A program made the translations under genes and the position numbers. From Tabrizicola sp. (GTDB lineage: Bacteria; Pseudomonadota; Alphaproteobacteria; Rhodobacterales; Rhodobacteraceae): a DNA stretch of 64,000 bases. The stretch is taken from positions 1 through 64,000 of the forward strand of contig NZ_JAEULP010000056.1 of assembly GCF_016792905.1 (NCBI RefSeq). The letters run 5' to 3'. Shown piece by piece: positions 52,447-61,283 of the stretch. Position 1 is the stretch's first letter. Each line of letters starts with the position of its first letter. The notes under the pieces were generated by a model that did no database searches, was not told where the DNA came from, and saw nothing but the letters and a program-made list of their open reading frames with translations.

Positions 52447-54339
52447 TCAGATCAGGGTTTCGGCGTAGCGGGCCTGAACCGCAGTGCACCAGTTGCCGAC
52501 GTTCCACTGACCAAAGGACCCCATGCCACCCGCCGGATCGGGCCCGAAATAGACGGGAACATGCACCAGGCTGAGGCCCGGATGGGCCTGCGCCCGAGAC
52601 AGCGCTTTGATCAGGTCTTCCGGGGAGGCGCCGCCGCCGAAGGCTGCGACGCCCTTCACCGCCCGCCCAAGGGCAAGGTAGTCGACCTCAACCCCGTCGT
52701 GGGTCCGCCAGTTCACGCCATACTGCGCTTCCTGCAAGCTGGAAATCGCGGCCATGCGGCGGTTGTCGAACAGAAGGATCGTGCCATGTACTCCGTGCGC
52801 CACGGCATCGATCAGGACCTGCGGGTTCATCATAAAGGATCCGTCGCCGGTGAACGCCACACCATATCTCCCCCTCTCTGCCAGCGCCTGCGAGAGGAGG
52901 GCCGAGACGGCAAAACCCATGTAGGAGGCGCCACTTTCAGTGAAGGTCTGGAAGGGTGTGTCGTCCTGGATGATCTGGAAGCCGTTGGCCTGCACGTCGC
53001 CAGCGTCGAAGAACTTCAAAGCGCCCGCCGTCCGGCACCACGCATCCGCCGCGGCAATGGCTTGCGGCTGCGTCATCACTGGCCGCGGCCAGAACGGATC
53101 GGTCAGGGCCGGACCCGCAGCGCGGGCCGCGCGGAAAGCCTGCCAATCGGCCTTCTTCGCCGCTGCCGCGCTCAGCCATTCGGCCTTGGCCGGGGCCTGG
53201 CTCACTCCCTCCAGCAGGCGGACCAGCCGGTCTGCTACCGTCGCCGCATCACCCGTCAGGGCGATCGTCGCATTGTAGTGCTGCACGTCGACCGGATCGG
53301 CGTTCAGGTTGATGACCTGGCGCACGTTCGGCCAACCAATTCCGGAGCAATCCGCCTGGCACACCGCGCGGCTGCCGATGACCACCAGAAGCTCGGCTTC
53401 CTCCATCACCCAGTTGCCGCTGATCGACCCCTTCGAGCCGCCGACATGCAGATTCTGCGGATGGTCGTCGGGCATCACCCCAACCGACCCGGGCGACAGG
53501 ACGACCGCCGCCCCCGCGGCTTCCGCCAAGCGCCGGACGGACGCGGCCGCCGTGCGTGCGCCGCCCCCGGCCTTGATCGCCACCCGTGCAGTTCCGGCAA
53601 TCGCCTGCGCCGCTTCGGCCAGCGGGTCGTCGGCAGCGGGGGCCATTGCCGGAAAGGACGGGCGCTCTGGCAGGGCGTCCAGCCGCAGCGTTACTGGCGC
53701 TTCCTGCGTGTTGATCGGCAGATTGAGGTAGAAGGGCCCGGGCTTCCAGGGATGGAAGACGGAAGACGCACCTTTCCGTAGTCCGTCACGCAGAGAGCCC
53801 GGGCTATGCAGCGTGTAGGAGGCCCCCATCAGGGAGGAGATCTGGGAAAAGACCCCCTGTGCCGGTTTCGGCACCTGCTGCATGTTGTAACCTTCGCCAT
53901 GGGTCGTCTCATCACCATAAAGGTGATAGACGCCGATACTGTTGGAGCTGGCTGCCAAAGAAGCTGCCATGGCCTGCAGGGCGCCTGGACCGATGGAGGT
54001 CACGACCGCCGGTACCTCGCCGTAGACCCAAGACAACGCAGTTGCCGCATGGGCCATTTCCACCTCGTTCCGGAACTGCCAGCAGCGCACCAGGCCGGCG
54101 GCCTCATAGACCCGCAGAACATCGGCGAGAGCGGTCGAGCCATGGCCGAAGATCGCCAGATACTTGGTCACGCGCTGGCGCATCAGTCCGAGGATCAGTC
54201 CTTCGGCCAACGGAAGGGTCACGGTCGGACCTGCGCCGTCGGCCGCAAGCAGGGCCGATAGCCCACCCGCTCTGGCCAGGAAACGCGCGCGCTCTTCCGA
54301 GGTGGTGAGATCGGCGAAACGAAAAGACGGTGCGTTCAT
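52447..54339 (-). CDS. Thiamine-diphosphate-dependent enzyme, IolD/acetolactate synthase-like
   Basis: The 630-aa product has the three domains of the acetolactate synthase superfamily: a pyrimidine domain with the catalytic Glu in WQFRNEVEMAHAATALSWV (about 87-105), a central domain (AGGGARTAAASVRRLAEAAG; VVIGSRAVCQADCSGIGWP) and a pyrophosphate domain with the Mg/ThDP motif starting GDGSFMMNPQVLIDAV and ending LLFDNRRM (about 510-540). Length and the Cys-containing CQADCSG block recall IolD, which hydrolyses a cyclic diketone in inositol breakdown. No other iol gene is present. Substrate could be a 2-keto acid or a 1,2-diketone. Confidence 0.8.
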   Translation of the reverse strand: MNAPSFRFADLTTSEERARFLARAGGLSALLAADGAGPTVTLPLAEGLILGLMRQRVTKYLAIFGHGSTALADVLRVYEAAGLVRCWQFRNEVEMAHAATALSWVYGEVPAVVTSIGPGALQAMAASLAASSNSIGVYHLYGDETTHGEGYNMQQVPKPAQGVFSQISSLMGASYTLHSPGSLRDGLRKGASSVFHPWKPGPFYLNLPINTQEAPVTLRLDALPERPSFPAMAPAADDPLAEAAQAIAGTARVAIKAGGGARTAAASVRRLAEAAGAAVVLSPGSVGVMPDDHPQNLHVGGSKGSISGNWVMEEAELLVVIGSRAVCQADCSGIGWPNVRQVINLNADPVDVQHYNATIALTGDAATVADRLVRLLEGVSQAPAKAEWLSAAAAKKADWQAFRAARAAGPALTDPFWPRPVMTQPQAIAAADAWCRTAGALKFFDAGDVQANGFQIIQDDTPFQTFTESGASYMGFAVSALLSQALAERGRYGVAFTGDGSFMMNPQVLIDAVAHGVHGTILLFDNRRMAAISSLQEAQYGVNWRTHDGVEVDYLALGRAVKGVAAFGGGASPEDLIKALSRAQAHPGLSLVHVPVYFGPDPAGGMGSFGQWNVGNWCTAVQARYAETLI

Positions 54340-54353
54340 GGCCGCTTCCCCTG

Positions 54354-55424
54354 TCAGCCGTCCAGCCGGATGGTCCGGCCTTCACGGGCCGACTGTTCGG
54401 CGGCGAGCGCAAAGCGCAGGACCTGGCGGCCTTCGGAGGCTGTAAGGACAGGTGGCGCCCCGGTCCTAAGGGCGTTGATGTAATGGCGGGTCGACTGGAT
54501 GAAACTGTGCTCCCACCCCGTCGGGATGTCGTAGGTGGTCAGCGTCCCGTCCCGGTAGAGCGTGACCGGAGGCGTGGCCCCCAGCCGCCCATGCCCACCG
54601 TTGATAAAGATCACTCCGGCAGTGCCGGTGATCTCTACCCGGTCATCCTGGGCATAGTGCCGGGTCATAAGCTCCATATCGGGCGAATAGACGATCTCCA
54701 GGTTTCCGACGCGGTTTCCGGGGAAGCGAAAGGATACCATCGACTGGGCGTCGAACCGGATGCCGCCCGGGCCTTCGCAGTCGCCGATGAAGGCATGGAC
54801 TTCCTGAGGGTTGCCCATGAAATGCCAGGCGAGCGCAAACTTGTGGTGCCCGTCGTCGAAAACCAGCGGCCCGCCACCCGCATGCCCCTTCTCCTGCCGC
54901 CACGCATTCGCAGCCGCGGGCACGTCCCAAGAGGTAGCGCTGCGGGCAGGGTTCGACTTGATCCGAATCGACTGAGGCGTGCCGATGGCGCCCTGGTCGA
55001 TCAATTCGCGCGCCTTCATTACCGGCGGGTAAAATATGAAGTTCTCGAAAATCTTCACCGGGCGGTCATGTGCCTCGGCGGCGGCGACCAGCTGGTCGGC
55101 TTCGGCCAGGTTCAGACACATCGGCTTTTGCAGCGAGATGATCTTGCCCCCCGCGATGGCTTTCAGCGCCACCGGCAGATGCAGGTGGTGTGGCAGAAGG
55201 ATCTCGACCAGATCAAGGTCGGGGCGGGCAAGGAATGCATCAATATCGTCGTCAACCGCCACGTCCGGGATACCCCAGGCGGCGGCCTTCGCCTTGGCCT
55301 GCGCGACATCGCGGTCACACAGCGCCACAATCCGCGCGTCCGGGTTCTGCAGATATTCGATGGCGTGCAGGTCCGAAATCCGTCCCGTGCCGATCAGTCC
55401 GACACGCAGGGGCGCCAAGGTCAT
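54354..55424 (-). CDS. Gfo/Idh/MocA-family oxidoreductase
   Basis: NAD(P)-dependent sugar or polyol dehydrogenase. The 356-aa product has the Rossmann start VGLIGTGRISDLHAIEYLQNPDARIVALCD, the EKP-like motif as ISLQKPMCLNLAEAD (about 95-109, with Lys in the catalytic place), and a C-terminal beta-sheet domain with GGGPLVFDDGHHKFALAWHFMG, whose DxGxH-type block (DDGHH) normally supplies the catalytic Asp and His. It overlaps the IclR gene stop by 4 bp and lies 14 bp before the ThDP enzyme. It probably starts the pathway by oxidising the imported sugar. Confidence 0.88.
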   Translation of the reverse strand: MTLAPLRVGLIGTGRISDLHAIEYLQNPDARIVALCDRDVAQAKAKAAAWGIPDVAVDDDIDAFLARPDLDLVEILLPHHLHLPVALKAIAGGKIISLQKPMCLNLAEADQLVAAAEAHDRPVKIFENFIFYPPVMKARELIDQGAIGTPQSIRIKSNPARSATSWDVPAAANAWRQEKGHAGGGPLVFDDGHHKFALAWHFMGNPQEVHAFIGDCEGPGGIRFDAQSMVSFRFPGNRVGNLEIVYSPDMELMTRHYAQDDRVEITGTAGVIFINGGHGRLGATPPVTLYRDGTLTTYDIPTGWEHSFIQSTRHYINALRTGAPPVLTASEGRQVLRFALAAEQSAREGRTIRLDG

Positions 55425-56164
55425 CGTTGAGGCTCCTTCTGTCGTCCGCCCTGTCCCGCGGCGGCCACGATGCGGCCAAGTTCGTGCAGGCGGGCATCGG
55501 TGACTCGAACCGAGGGGCCAGAAATCCCAACAGCCGCAATCATCACTCCTGCCCCGTCGTAGATCGGCCGGGCAACGCAGCGGATGCCCGGGGCAAACTC
55601 CTCGTCGTCGATCGAATAGCCCCGGGCGCGGGTGCGCTCGATCTCTTCCGCCAGCGCGCGGCGGGTGGTGAGGGTGCGGGGCGTGAAGACGGGCTGGTCG
55701 TCCGGCAATTGTGCGCGGCCGAAGCTGAGGAAGGCCTTACCAAGCGCGGTACAATGCAGCGGCGAAAGCGCGCCGATCGGATGATCGACCTTCAGCGGCA
55801 GCGGCGAATCCACCTTGTCGATGTACCAGACCCGCGAACCAACCAGCACTGCGAGATGCGCGCATTCACCGGTTTCGGCAACCAGCGTCTCCAGAGTGCC
55901 GCGCCAGGCTTCCTTGACCGCGACGATCTCTTCCAGCGTGTGTTCGGTCCGCGGGGTGCCGACCAGCCTGGCACTTGGCCGATAGCGGCGATTGTCGTCC
56001 TGCACCGCGTAGTCCTTGGCGACCAGAGTCTTCAGCAGATGCGCTGCGTTGGACTTGTCGATACCGAGCGCCTCGGCCACGTCGGTCAGGCGAACGGGAT
56101 CGGACTGGGCGGTCATGTAGCTGAGGGCCTCCAGACCACGGGACAGGGATTGCAGCAGGCGCAT
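55421..56164 (-). CDS. IclR-family transcriptional regulator
   Basis: The 247-aa product has a winged helix-turn-helix (LTDVAEALGIDKSNAAHLLKTLVAKDYAVQDD, about 26-57) and the IclR effector domain (ECAHLAVLVGSRVWYIDKVDS; PLHCTALGKAFLSF; RGYSIDDEEFAPGIRCVARPIYDGAGVMIAAVGISGP). It heads the catabolic operon and faces the divergent ABC transporter genes. The perfect inverted repeat at 56195-56231, 31 bp before its start, is the obvious candidate site for it. Confidence 0.93.
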   Translation of the reverse strand: MRLLQSLSRGLEALSYMTAQSDPVRLTDVAEALGIDKSNAAHLLKTLVAKDYAVQDDNRRYRPSARLVGTPRTEHTLEEIVAVKEAWRGTLETLVAETGECAHLAVLVGSRVWYIDKVDSPLPLKVDHPIGALSPLHCTALGKAFLSFGRAQLPDDQPVFTPRTLTTRRALAEEIERTRARGYSIDDEEFAPGIRCVARPIYDGAGVMIAAVGISGPSVRVTDARLHELGRIVAAAGQGGRQKEPQR

Positions 56165-56194
56165 GGGGCGGGCTCCGATCGCGTTTCGTTGAAT

Positions 56195-56231
56195 TTGCGC
56201 TATGCTAAACAGATAGTTTTACATAGCGCAA
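56195..56231. promoter_or_regulatory. Candidate IclR operator (10-bp perfect inverted repeat)
   Basis: TTGCGCTATG (56195-56204) and CATAGCGCAA (56222-56231) are exact inverses separated by 17 bp, inside the 217-bp divergent region between the IclR gene and the binding-protein gene. A TTGACA (56300-56305) with a poor -10 (AATCAA) 17 bases on may be the promoter of the transporter. Confidence 0.6.
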
Positions 56232-56381
56232 CTTTTCCATCCTCATGCTTCCATATCAGGACTTTTCTCGCATTGTCAGGCGATATGCAATACTTTTCGT
56301 TGACATGGTGGCAATTCTTGGCAATCAAGGACAGGACGGCAGGAAGAAGTGCCGCATGTTTAAACTTCTTGGGAGGATGAG

Positions 56382-57653
56382 ATGAAGCAGATCAGTCGGC
56401 GCGGCGTGTTGCTGGGGTCGCTTGCCGTCCCGCTCCTGAGCATGGGCCGGATGGCCCGGGCGCAAGCGGGCGAAGTGACGATCAGCCACTACTTCACCGG
56501 AGAACTGGGGCTCAAGGCCTTCAACGAGCAGATCGCCAAGTTCACCGAGGCCACCGGCATCGCGATGAAGGAAAGCCCGGTCGGGCACGAGGATTTCAAG
56601 ACCGACATCCTCGTTCGGGCTGCGGGCAACAGCCTGCCGGACGTGTTCAGCTACTGGGCCGGAGCGCGGGTGCAGTTCATCGTCGATTCGAATTCGCTGC
56701 ATCCGATAGACGAAATGTGGGGGGCCAACGGCCTTGACGGGATCATCGCCAAGCCAGTCGCCGACAGCGCCACGCTATACAATGGCAAGCGCTATCTGGT
56801 GCCGATGAACTACCACTACGCCGGCATGTTCTACAACGTGAAGGTGCTTGCAGACGCCGGAATGACGGCCCCTCCCGCAAGCTGGGATGATTTCCTGGCG
56901 CTGTGCGAAACGCTGAAGGGCAAGGGCGTGGCCCCCGTCGCGCTTGGGTCGAAAAACCGCTGGCCGGCACAATTCTGGTTCGACTACCTGCTGCTGCGCA
57001 CCGCAGGACCGGACTATCGTGCGCGCCTGATGACGGGCGATGCCAAGTACTCCGACCCAGAGGTCGCCGCTGCCCTGGCAATGTGGAAAGAACTGTTCGA
57101 CAAGGGCTACTTTGTTGAAAACGCAAACGCCGACGACTGGACCGATGCCTCGGACAAGGTGGCGCGCGGAGAGGCGGCGATGACGCTGATGGGAACCTGG
57201 ATCACCGGCTACTGGAACGGCAACGGGCTTGTTCCGGGACAGGATTACGACTTCTTCGAGTTCCCCAAGATCAAGGACGGCGTGCCCAACGCCGCGGTCG
57301 GCCCGGTCGACGGGCTGGTGATCGCCGCGAATGCCGCGAATGTCGAGGGCGCCGAGAAGTTCCTGGCCTTCATGGTCTCGGACGCCGGGGTGCAGGCGGC
57401 CTGGGCCAACGCGCAGGGCGCGCTGTCGGCGAACGTGAACGTCGACCCGGCAAGCTACAATGCGGTGATGCAGAAGGCGGCCGCGAGAGTGGCGGCGGCC
57501 GAGGCCTTCGCCTTCAACTACGACCTCGCCACGCCGCCTCCGGTGGCCGAGGTGGGACTTTCGATGTTCACCCGCTTCATCGACGACCCTTCGCAGGCCG
57601 AGGCCATTCTCGCACAAGTCGCAACTGACGCCGAAGCCGCGTTCAACGAATGA
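56382..57653 (+). CDS. Sugar ABC transporter substrate-binding protein (CUT1, family 1)
   Basis: Periplasmic receptor of a CUT1 sugar importer. The 423-aa product has a twin-arginine-type signal (QISRRGVLLGSLAVPLLS, cleavage near ARAQ), then EVTISHYFTGELGLKAFNEQIAKFTEATG, SYWAGARVQFIVDSNSLHPIDEM and YNGKRYLVPMNYHYAGMFYNVKVL, typical of family-1 binding proteins. GGGAGGATGAG precedes the ATG. It is followed by a strong stem-loop and then two permease genes and the ATPase. It is divergent from the IclR operon, whose enzymes probably use the imported compound. Confidence 0.92.
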   Translation: MKQISRRGVLLGSLAVPLLSMGRMARAQAGEVTISHYFTGELGLKAFNEQIAKFTEATGIAMKESPVGHEDFKTDILVRAAGNSLPDVFSYWAGARVQFIVDSNSLHPIDEMWGANGLDGIIAKPVADSATLYNGKRYLVPMNYHYAGMFYNVKVLADAGMTAPPASWDDFLALCETLKGKGVAPVALGSKNRWPAQFWFDYLLLRTAGPDYRARLMTGDAKYSDPEVAAALAMWKELFDKGYFVENANADDWTDASDKVARGEAAMTLMGTWITGYWNGNGLVPGQDYDFFEFPKIKDGVPNAAVGPVDGLVIAANAANVEGAEKFLAFMVSDAGVQAAWANAQGALSANVNVDPASYNAVMQKAAARVAAAEAFAFNYDLATPPPVAEVGLSMFTRFIDDPSQAEAILAQVATDAEAAFNE

Positions 57654-57656
57654 CCG

Positions 57657-57698
57657 GAAGACCCCGGGCCACCAACTTCCGGGCGGCCCGGGGTCTTC
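57657..57698 (+). terminator. Strong intercistronic stem-loop after the binding-protein gene
   Basis: GAAGACCCCGGGCC (57657-57670) pairs perfectly over 14 bp with GGCCCGGGGTCTTC (57685-57698) around a 14-base loop. No T-run follows. It fills the 58-bp gap between the binding-protein and permease genes, so it most likely protects or partly limits the message to favour the binding protein. Confidence 0.7.
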
Positions 57699-57711
57699 GG
57701 GAAAGGGACGG

Positions 57712-58593
57712 ATGGAACAGCACAACCGCTTCTGGCGCATCGCGCTTCTAGGCCTGCCGCTGGGGCTGTTCGGGCTGTTCGTGGTCTGGCCACTGTTCAG
57801 TTCGTTCTACTACAGCTTCACCGACTGGAACGGATTTGACACCAACTACAGTTTCGTGGGCTTCGACAATTTCGCCAAGATCGCCACCGACCGTCTTTTC
57901 CTGCAGGCAGCGATCAACACCACGATCTGGATGGCGGCTGCAATCATCCTGCCAACGACTCTGGGATTGATGCTGGCTTTGCTTCTCGATTCCAGGGTGG
58001 CCGGGGCGCGGGTGTTCAAGAGCATCTTCTACCTGCCGATCTGCCTGTCGGCCGTGATCGTCGGCCAGATCTGGACCTGGATCTACCAGCCCGACTGGGG
58101 CCTTCTGAACACGATCATTTCCCAAATAACGGGCGAGAAGTTCAAGTACGCATGGCTGGCCAAGCCCGACACTGCGCTCTGGTCGGTGATCGTCGCCTGG
58201 TCCTGGCAGCAGACCGGGCTTGCGATGGTGATCTATCTCGCCGGGCTGACCGCCATTCCCGGCGATCTCCTGGAGGTCTGCGAGATCGAAGGTGCCTCGC
58301 CCTGGCAACGCTTTCGCCGGGTGGTGCTGCCGCTGCTTGCGCCCTCGACCGTGGTCGTGGTGGCGCTTTCGGTGATCAACTCGCTGAAAGGGTTCGACAT
58401 TCTCTACATCATGACCGGCGGGGGCCCGTTCAACAGTTCGGACACGCTGGCGATGCACATGTACAACGAAAGCTTCAAGAAATACCTGATGGGCTATGGT
58501 TCGGCGATTTCGGTCGTCCTGTTCCTGATAGCGCTGGCGATCATCGGGCTCTATTTCCGCCAGCTGCGCAAGGTTGATCGCATCTATGGCTGA
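57712..58593 (+). CDS. Sugar ABC transporter permease (MalF/UgpA-like)
   Basis: Membrane subunit of the CUT1 importer. The 293-aa product has six hydrophobic segments (first: IALLGLPLGLFGLFVVWPLFSSF) and the EAA loop EVCEIEGASPWQRFRRVVLPLLAP (about 188-211). The first loop FTDWNGFDTNYSFVGFDNF is typical of sugar permeases. It overlaps the next permease by 8 bp. Confidence 0.93.
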   Translation: MEQHNRFWRIALLGLPLGLFGLFVVWPLFSSFYYSFTDWNGFDTNYSFVGFDNFAKIATDRLFLQAAINTTIWMAAAIILPTTLGLMLALLLDSRVAGARVFKSIFYLPICLSAVIVGQIWTWIYQPDWGLLNTIISQITGEKFKYAWLAKPDTALWSVIVAWSWQQTGLAMVIYLAGLTAIPGDLLEVCEIEGASPWQRFRRVVLPLLAPSTVVVVALSVINSLKGFDILYIMTGGGPFNSSDTLAMHMYNESFKKYLMGYGSAISVVLFLIALAIIGLYFRQLRKVDRIYG

Positions 58594-59434
58594 GCCCCTG
58601 CCCGTGACCCGCTTCAACCCATGGCCCACGACCATCTTCACCATCCTCAGCGCTCTCGCGGTGCTGTTCCTGCTGCCCACCCTCGGGGTACTGCTCTCCT
58701 CGATCAAGACCACTCGCGAGATTTCGATGGGTGAGCTCTGGTCCTTGCCCGCAAGCCTTTTCCTCGGCAACTTTGCCGAGGTTCTGGGCAACCCTGCGGT
58801 CCATCGCTACTTTCTGAACACCCTTCTGGTGACGCTGCCCGCAACCGCAGTTTCAATCACGCTCGGCGCGCTGGCCGGCTACGTCTTTGCCAAGTTGCCG
58901 TTCCGCGGCTCGAATGCCCTGTTCCTGGGGATCGTCGCTGGCATGTTCTTTCCGCCGCAGGTCATCCTGGTGCCGCTGTTTCGCCTGTTCAACGGGCTGG
59001 GGCTGATCGACACGCTATGGCCGGTGATCATCGTCCATTCGGCGCTTGGCCTCCCAATATGCGTCCTGATGATGCGGAATTTCTTCGCAACCGTCCCGAA
59101 TGCCCTGCGCGAGGCCGCGATCATGGAAGGTGCCAACGAATGGCAGGTTCTGACGCGAGTCGTCCTGCCCCTGTCGTTGCCTGCGCTGGCCGTGCTCGCC
59201 ACGCTGCAATTCACCTGGATCTGGAACGATTTTCTCTGGCCACTGATTTTCACCCAGTCCGACAACAAGCGCACTATCATGATCGGCATCGTCAACCTGA
59301 AGGGCCAGTACTCCGTCGCCTGGGGCGTGCAGGGCGCGCTATCTCTGGTTGCCAGCTTGCCCACGCTTCTCGTCTTTCTCTTCTTCCAGCGCTTTTTCAT
59401 CAAGGGGATGACCATGGGCGCAGTCAAAGGATAA
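58586..59434 (+). CDS. Sugar ABC transporter permease (MalG/UgpE-like)
   Basis: Second membrane subunit of the CUT1 importer. The 282-aa product has six hydrophobic segments (TIFTILSALAVLFLLPTLGVLLSS first) and the EAA loop REAAIMEGANEWQVLTRVVLPLSLP (about 173-197). ATG 58586, overlapping the previous gene by 8 bp, is preferred; another ATG 12 bp earlier is possible. The ATPase gene starts 3 bp after the stop. Confidence 0.93.
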   Translation: MAEPLPVTRFNPWPTTIFTILSALAVLFLLPTLGVLLSSIKTTREISMGELWSLPASLFLGNFAEVLGNPAVHRYFLNTLLVTLPATAVSITLGALAGYVFAKLPFRGSNALFLGIVAGMFFPPQVILVPLFRLFNGLGLIDTLWPVIIVHSALGLPICVLMMRNFFATVPNALREAAIMEGANEWQVLTRVVLPLSLPALAVLATLQFTWIWNDFLWPLIFTQSDNKRTIMIGIVNLKGQYSVAWGVQGALSLVASLPTLLVFLFFQRFFIKGMTMGAVKG

Positions 59435-59437
59435 CCC

Positions 59438-60490
59438 ATGGCCCAGCTTCAGCTTGCCAACCTTCGCAAATCCTTCGGCCAGGTCCAGGTGATCAAGGGA
59501 CTGGACCTCGCGATTTCCGACGGCGAGTTCGTCGTCTTCGTCGGTCCGTCAGGCTGCGGCAAGTCCACCACCCTGCGGATGATCGCCGGGCTTGAGGATG
59601 CCACCTCTGGCACGATCCTGCTTGACGGCGGAGACCTGACCCGCGCCCGCCCCGCCGACCGCAGCATCGCCATGGTGTTCCAGTCCTACGCGCTGTTCCC
59701 GCACATGACGGTGGCCGACAACATCGGCTTCGGGCTTCAACTGAAGGGAACCGACCGCGCAACGATCACCGCCCGCGTCGCCGAGGTGGCAGGGACGCTG
59801 CATCTCGCCCCCCTCCTTGCCCGCTACCCGCGCGAACTGTCCGGCGGCCAGCGCCAGCGCGTCGCCATCGGCCGCGCCATCATCCGCAACCCCAAGGTCT
59901 TTCTCTTCGACGAGCCTCTTTCCAACCTGGATGCCGCCCTGCGCGTGCAGATGCGGCTGGAGATTGCCCGCCTGCACCAGCGCCTTCGCGCAACCATGGT
60001 CTACGTGACGCATGACCAGGTCGAGGCGATGACGCTCGCCAACCGGATCGTGGTGTTCAACGATGGTCGGATCGAGCAGGTCGGCACGCCGATGGATCTG
60101 TACGAACGTCCGGCAAACCGCTTTGTCGCCGGGTTCATCGGCGCACCCTCGATGAACTTCCTGCCGGTCCGCACCAATGGGTCTCTGATCGACTGGCCGG
60201 GCATCGCGCCACTTGCGCTGCCCGCCGGGAAAGCACAGGTGGTCGAGCTGGGAATCCGGCCCGAACATCTGGTGGCGGTGGAGGAAGCGGACGCCGACAT
60301 CGCAGGCGACATAGAGATCATCGAGCGGCTCGGAGCCGAGACCTATGCCTATGTCCGCGTCGCGGGACAGCCCGCCGATCTGACACTCCGCCTTCCCGGC
60401 GAAACCGGCCATCGACCCGGCAGCAGGATCGGGCTGAAACTTGACTGGTCCCGTGCGCACTGGTTCGACGCGGATGGGCGGGTTCTCTGA
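59438..60490 (+). CDS. Sugar ABC transporter ATP-binding protein (MalK/UgpC-like)
   Basis: ATPase of the CUT1 importer. The 350-aa product has Walker A GPSGCGKSTTLRM (about 37-49), MVFQSYALFPHMTVADNIGFGL, signature LSGGQRQRVAIGRAII, Walker B VFLFDEPLSNLDAALRVQ, the switch His in VYVTHDQVEAM, and a C-terminal OB/TOBE regulatory domain (VELGIRPEHLVAVEE). It is the last gene of the transporter operon and converges with the Lrp-type gene across 143 bp in which I see no clear terminator. Confidence 0.94.
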   Translation: MAQLQLANLRKSFGQVQVIKGLDLAISDGEFVVFVGPSGCGKSTTLRMIAGLEDATSGTILLDGGDLTRARPADRSIAMVFQSYALFPHMTVADNIGFGLQLKGTDRATITARVAEVAGTLHLAPLLARYPRELSGGQRQRVAIGRAIIRNPKVFLFDEPLSNLDAALRVQMRLEIARLHQRLRATMVYVTHDQVEAMTLANRIVVFNDGRIEQVGTPMDLYERPANRFVAGFIGAPSMNFLPVRTNGSLIDWPGIAPLALPAGKAQVVELGIRPEHLVAVEEADADIAGDIEIIERLGAETYAYVRVAGQPADLTLRLPGETGHRPGSRIGLKLDWSRAHWFDADGRVL

Positions 60491-60633
60491 AACTGGTTCG
60501 GGCTCCAGGTCAGCAAGCCGCGCCACCCCGGCGCCCGGCAATGCGGCAGCCTTCGCCCCCGGCCAAACCGGCAGAGCCTGGACCATTCCGTTCCCGGGAG
60601 ATGTGCTTACCGGCGAGACCTTTGTGCAGCAAA

Positions 60634-61092
60634 TCAGATCGGGATGTTCAGGCTGTTCTTCACCCTCTTTAGCGTGAAGCTCGTATAGATCGACTGGACG
60701 TTCGGCAGTTCGACGAGCGCGTTCTTCACCGTTGCCTCATAGTCCCGGACGCTGGGTGCGATGACTTGCAGGACATAGTCGAACTCGCCACTGAGCGAGT
60801 AGCACTGCAGGATTTCGGGTACGCCCGCCACGGCATCCTCAAACGCTTTCAGGCGCTCACGCTGATGGTGGGTGATCTTCACAAAGCAGAAGACAAGAAT
60901 TTCGTAGCCGACCGCCTCGGGGTCGATGACGAAGCGCCGGGTGCTGACCGCGCCTTCGGCCTGCAACCTCTGCAGCCGACGCCAGCAGGGAGAATGGCTC
61001 ATGCCGGTAGCCTCGCCCAGTTCGCGCATCGTCAGGTCCGGTTGGGCCTGGATCACGCGCAGAATGCGCCGATCCGAATCATCAAGCTTCAT
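60634..61092 (-). CDS. Lrp/AsnC-family transcriptional regulator
   Basis: The 152-aa product has an N-terminal helix-turn-helix (LDDSDRRILRVIQAQPDLTMRELGEATGMSHSPCWRRLQRLQAEG) and the C-terminal RAM ligand-binding and oligomerisation domain (VPEILQCYSLSGEFDYVLQVIAP; LVELPNVQSIYTSFTLKRVK). ATG 61092 has AGGGG five bases before it; an in-frame GTG at 61098 is less likely. It is divergent from the indolepyruvate ferredoxin oxidoreductase gene, a pairing seen in other alphaproteobacteria, and probably regulates it in response to an amino acid. Confidence 0.93.
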   Translation of the reverse strand: MKLDDSDRRILRVIQAQPDLTMRELGEATGMSHSPCWRRLQRLQAEGAVSTRRFVIDPEAVGYEILVFCFVKITHHQRERLKAFEDAVAGVPEILQCYSLSGEFDYVLQVIAPSVRDYEATVKNALVELPNVQSIYTSFTLKRVKNSLNIPI

Positions 61093-61195
61093 TCGCACCC
61101 CTATCCGGTTACACTATCGTTCATGGGTTCCGTCACCGGCACCAGTTTTGAGAATCCTGCGCATCTGAAGGTACATTGTATCCATTCATATGCTA

Positions 61196-61220
61196 ACAAG
61201 GTCAACATTAGCGACCTTGT
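61196..61220. promoter_or_regulatory. Inverted repeat between the Lrp-type gene and the oxidoreductase gene
   Basis: ACAAGGTC (61196-61203) and GACCTTGT (61213-61220) are exact inverses with a 9-bp spacer, 64 bp before the oxidoreductase start. It is a candidate site for the divergent Lrp/AsnC regulator. Confidence 0.45.
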
Positions 61221-61283
61221 CCTTCGCGTTTCGGACTAAACTTCCGATGAGCACTGCACGCGGATCTAGGGAGGGAGACGCGG

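Noticed and set aside
56300..56328. TTGACA-N17-AATCAA as a sigma-70 promoter
   Set aside because: The -35 is perfect but the -10 matches only three of six bases, so it is mentioned but not listed as a promoter.
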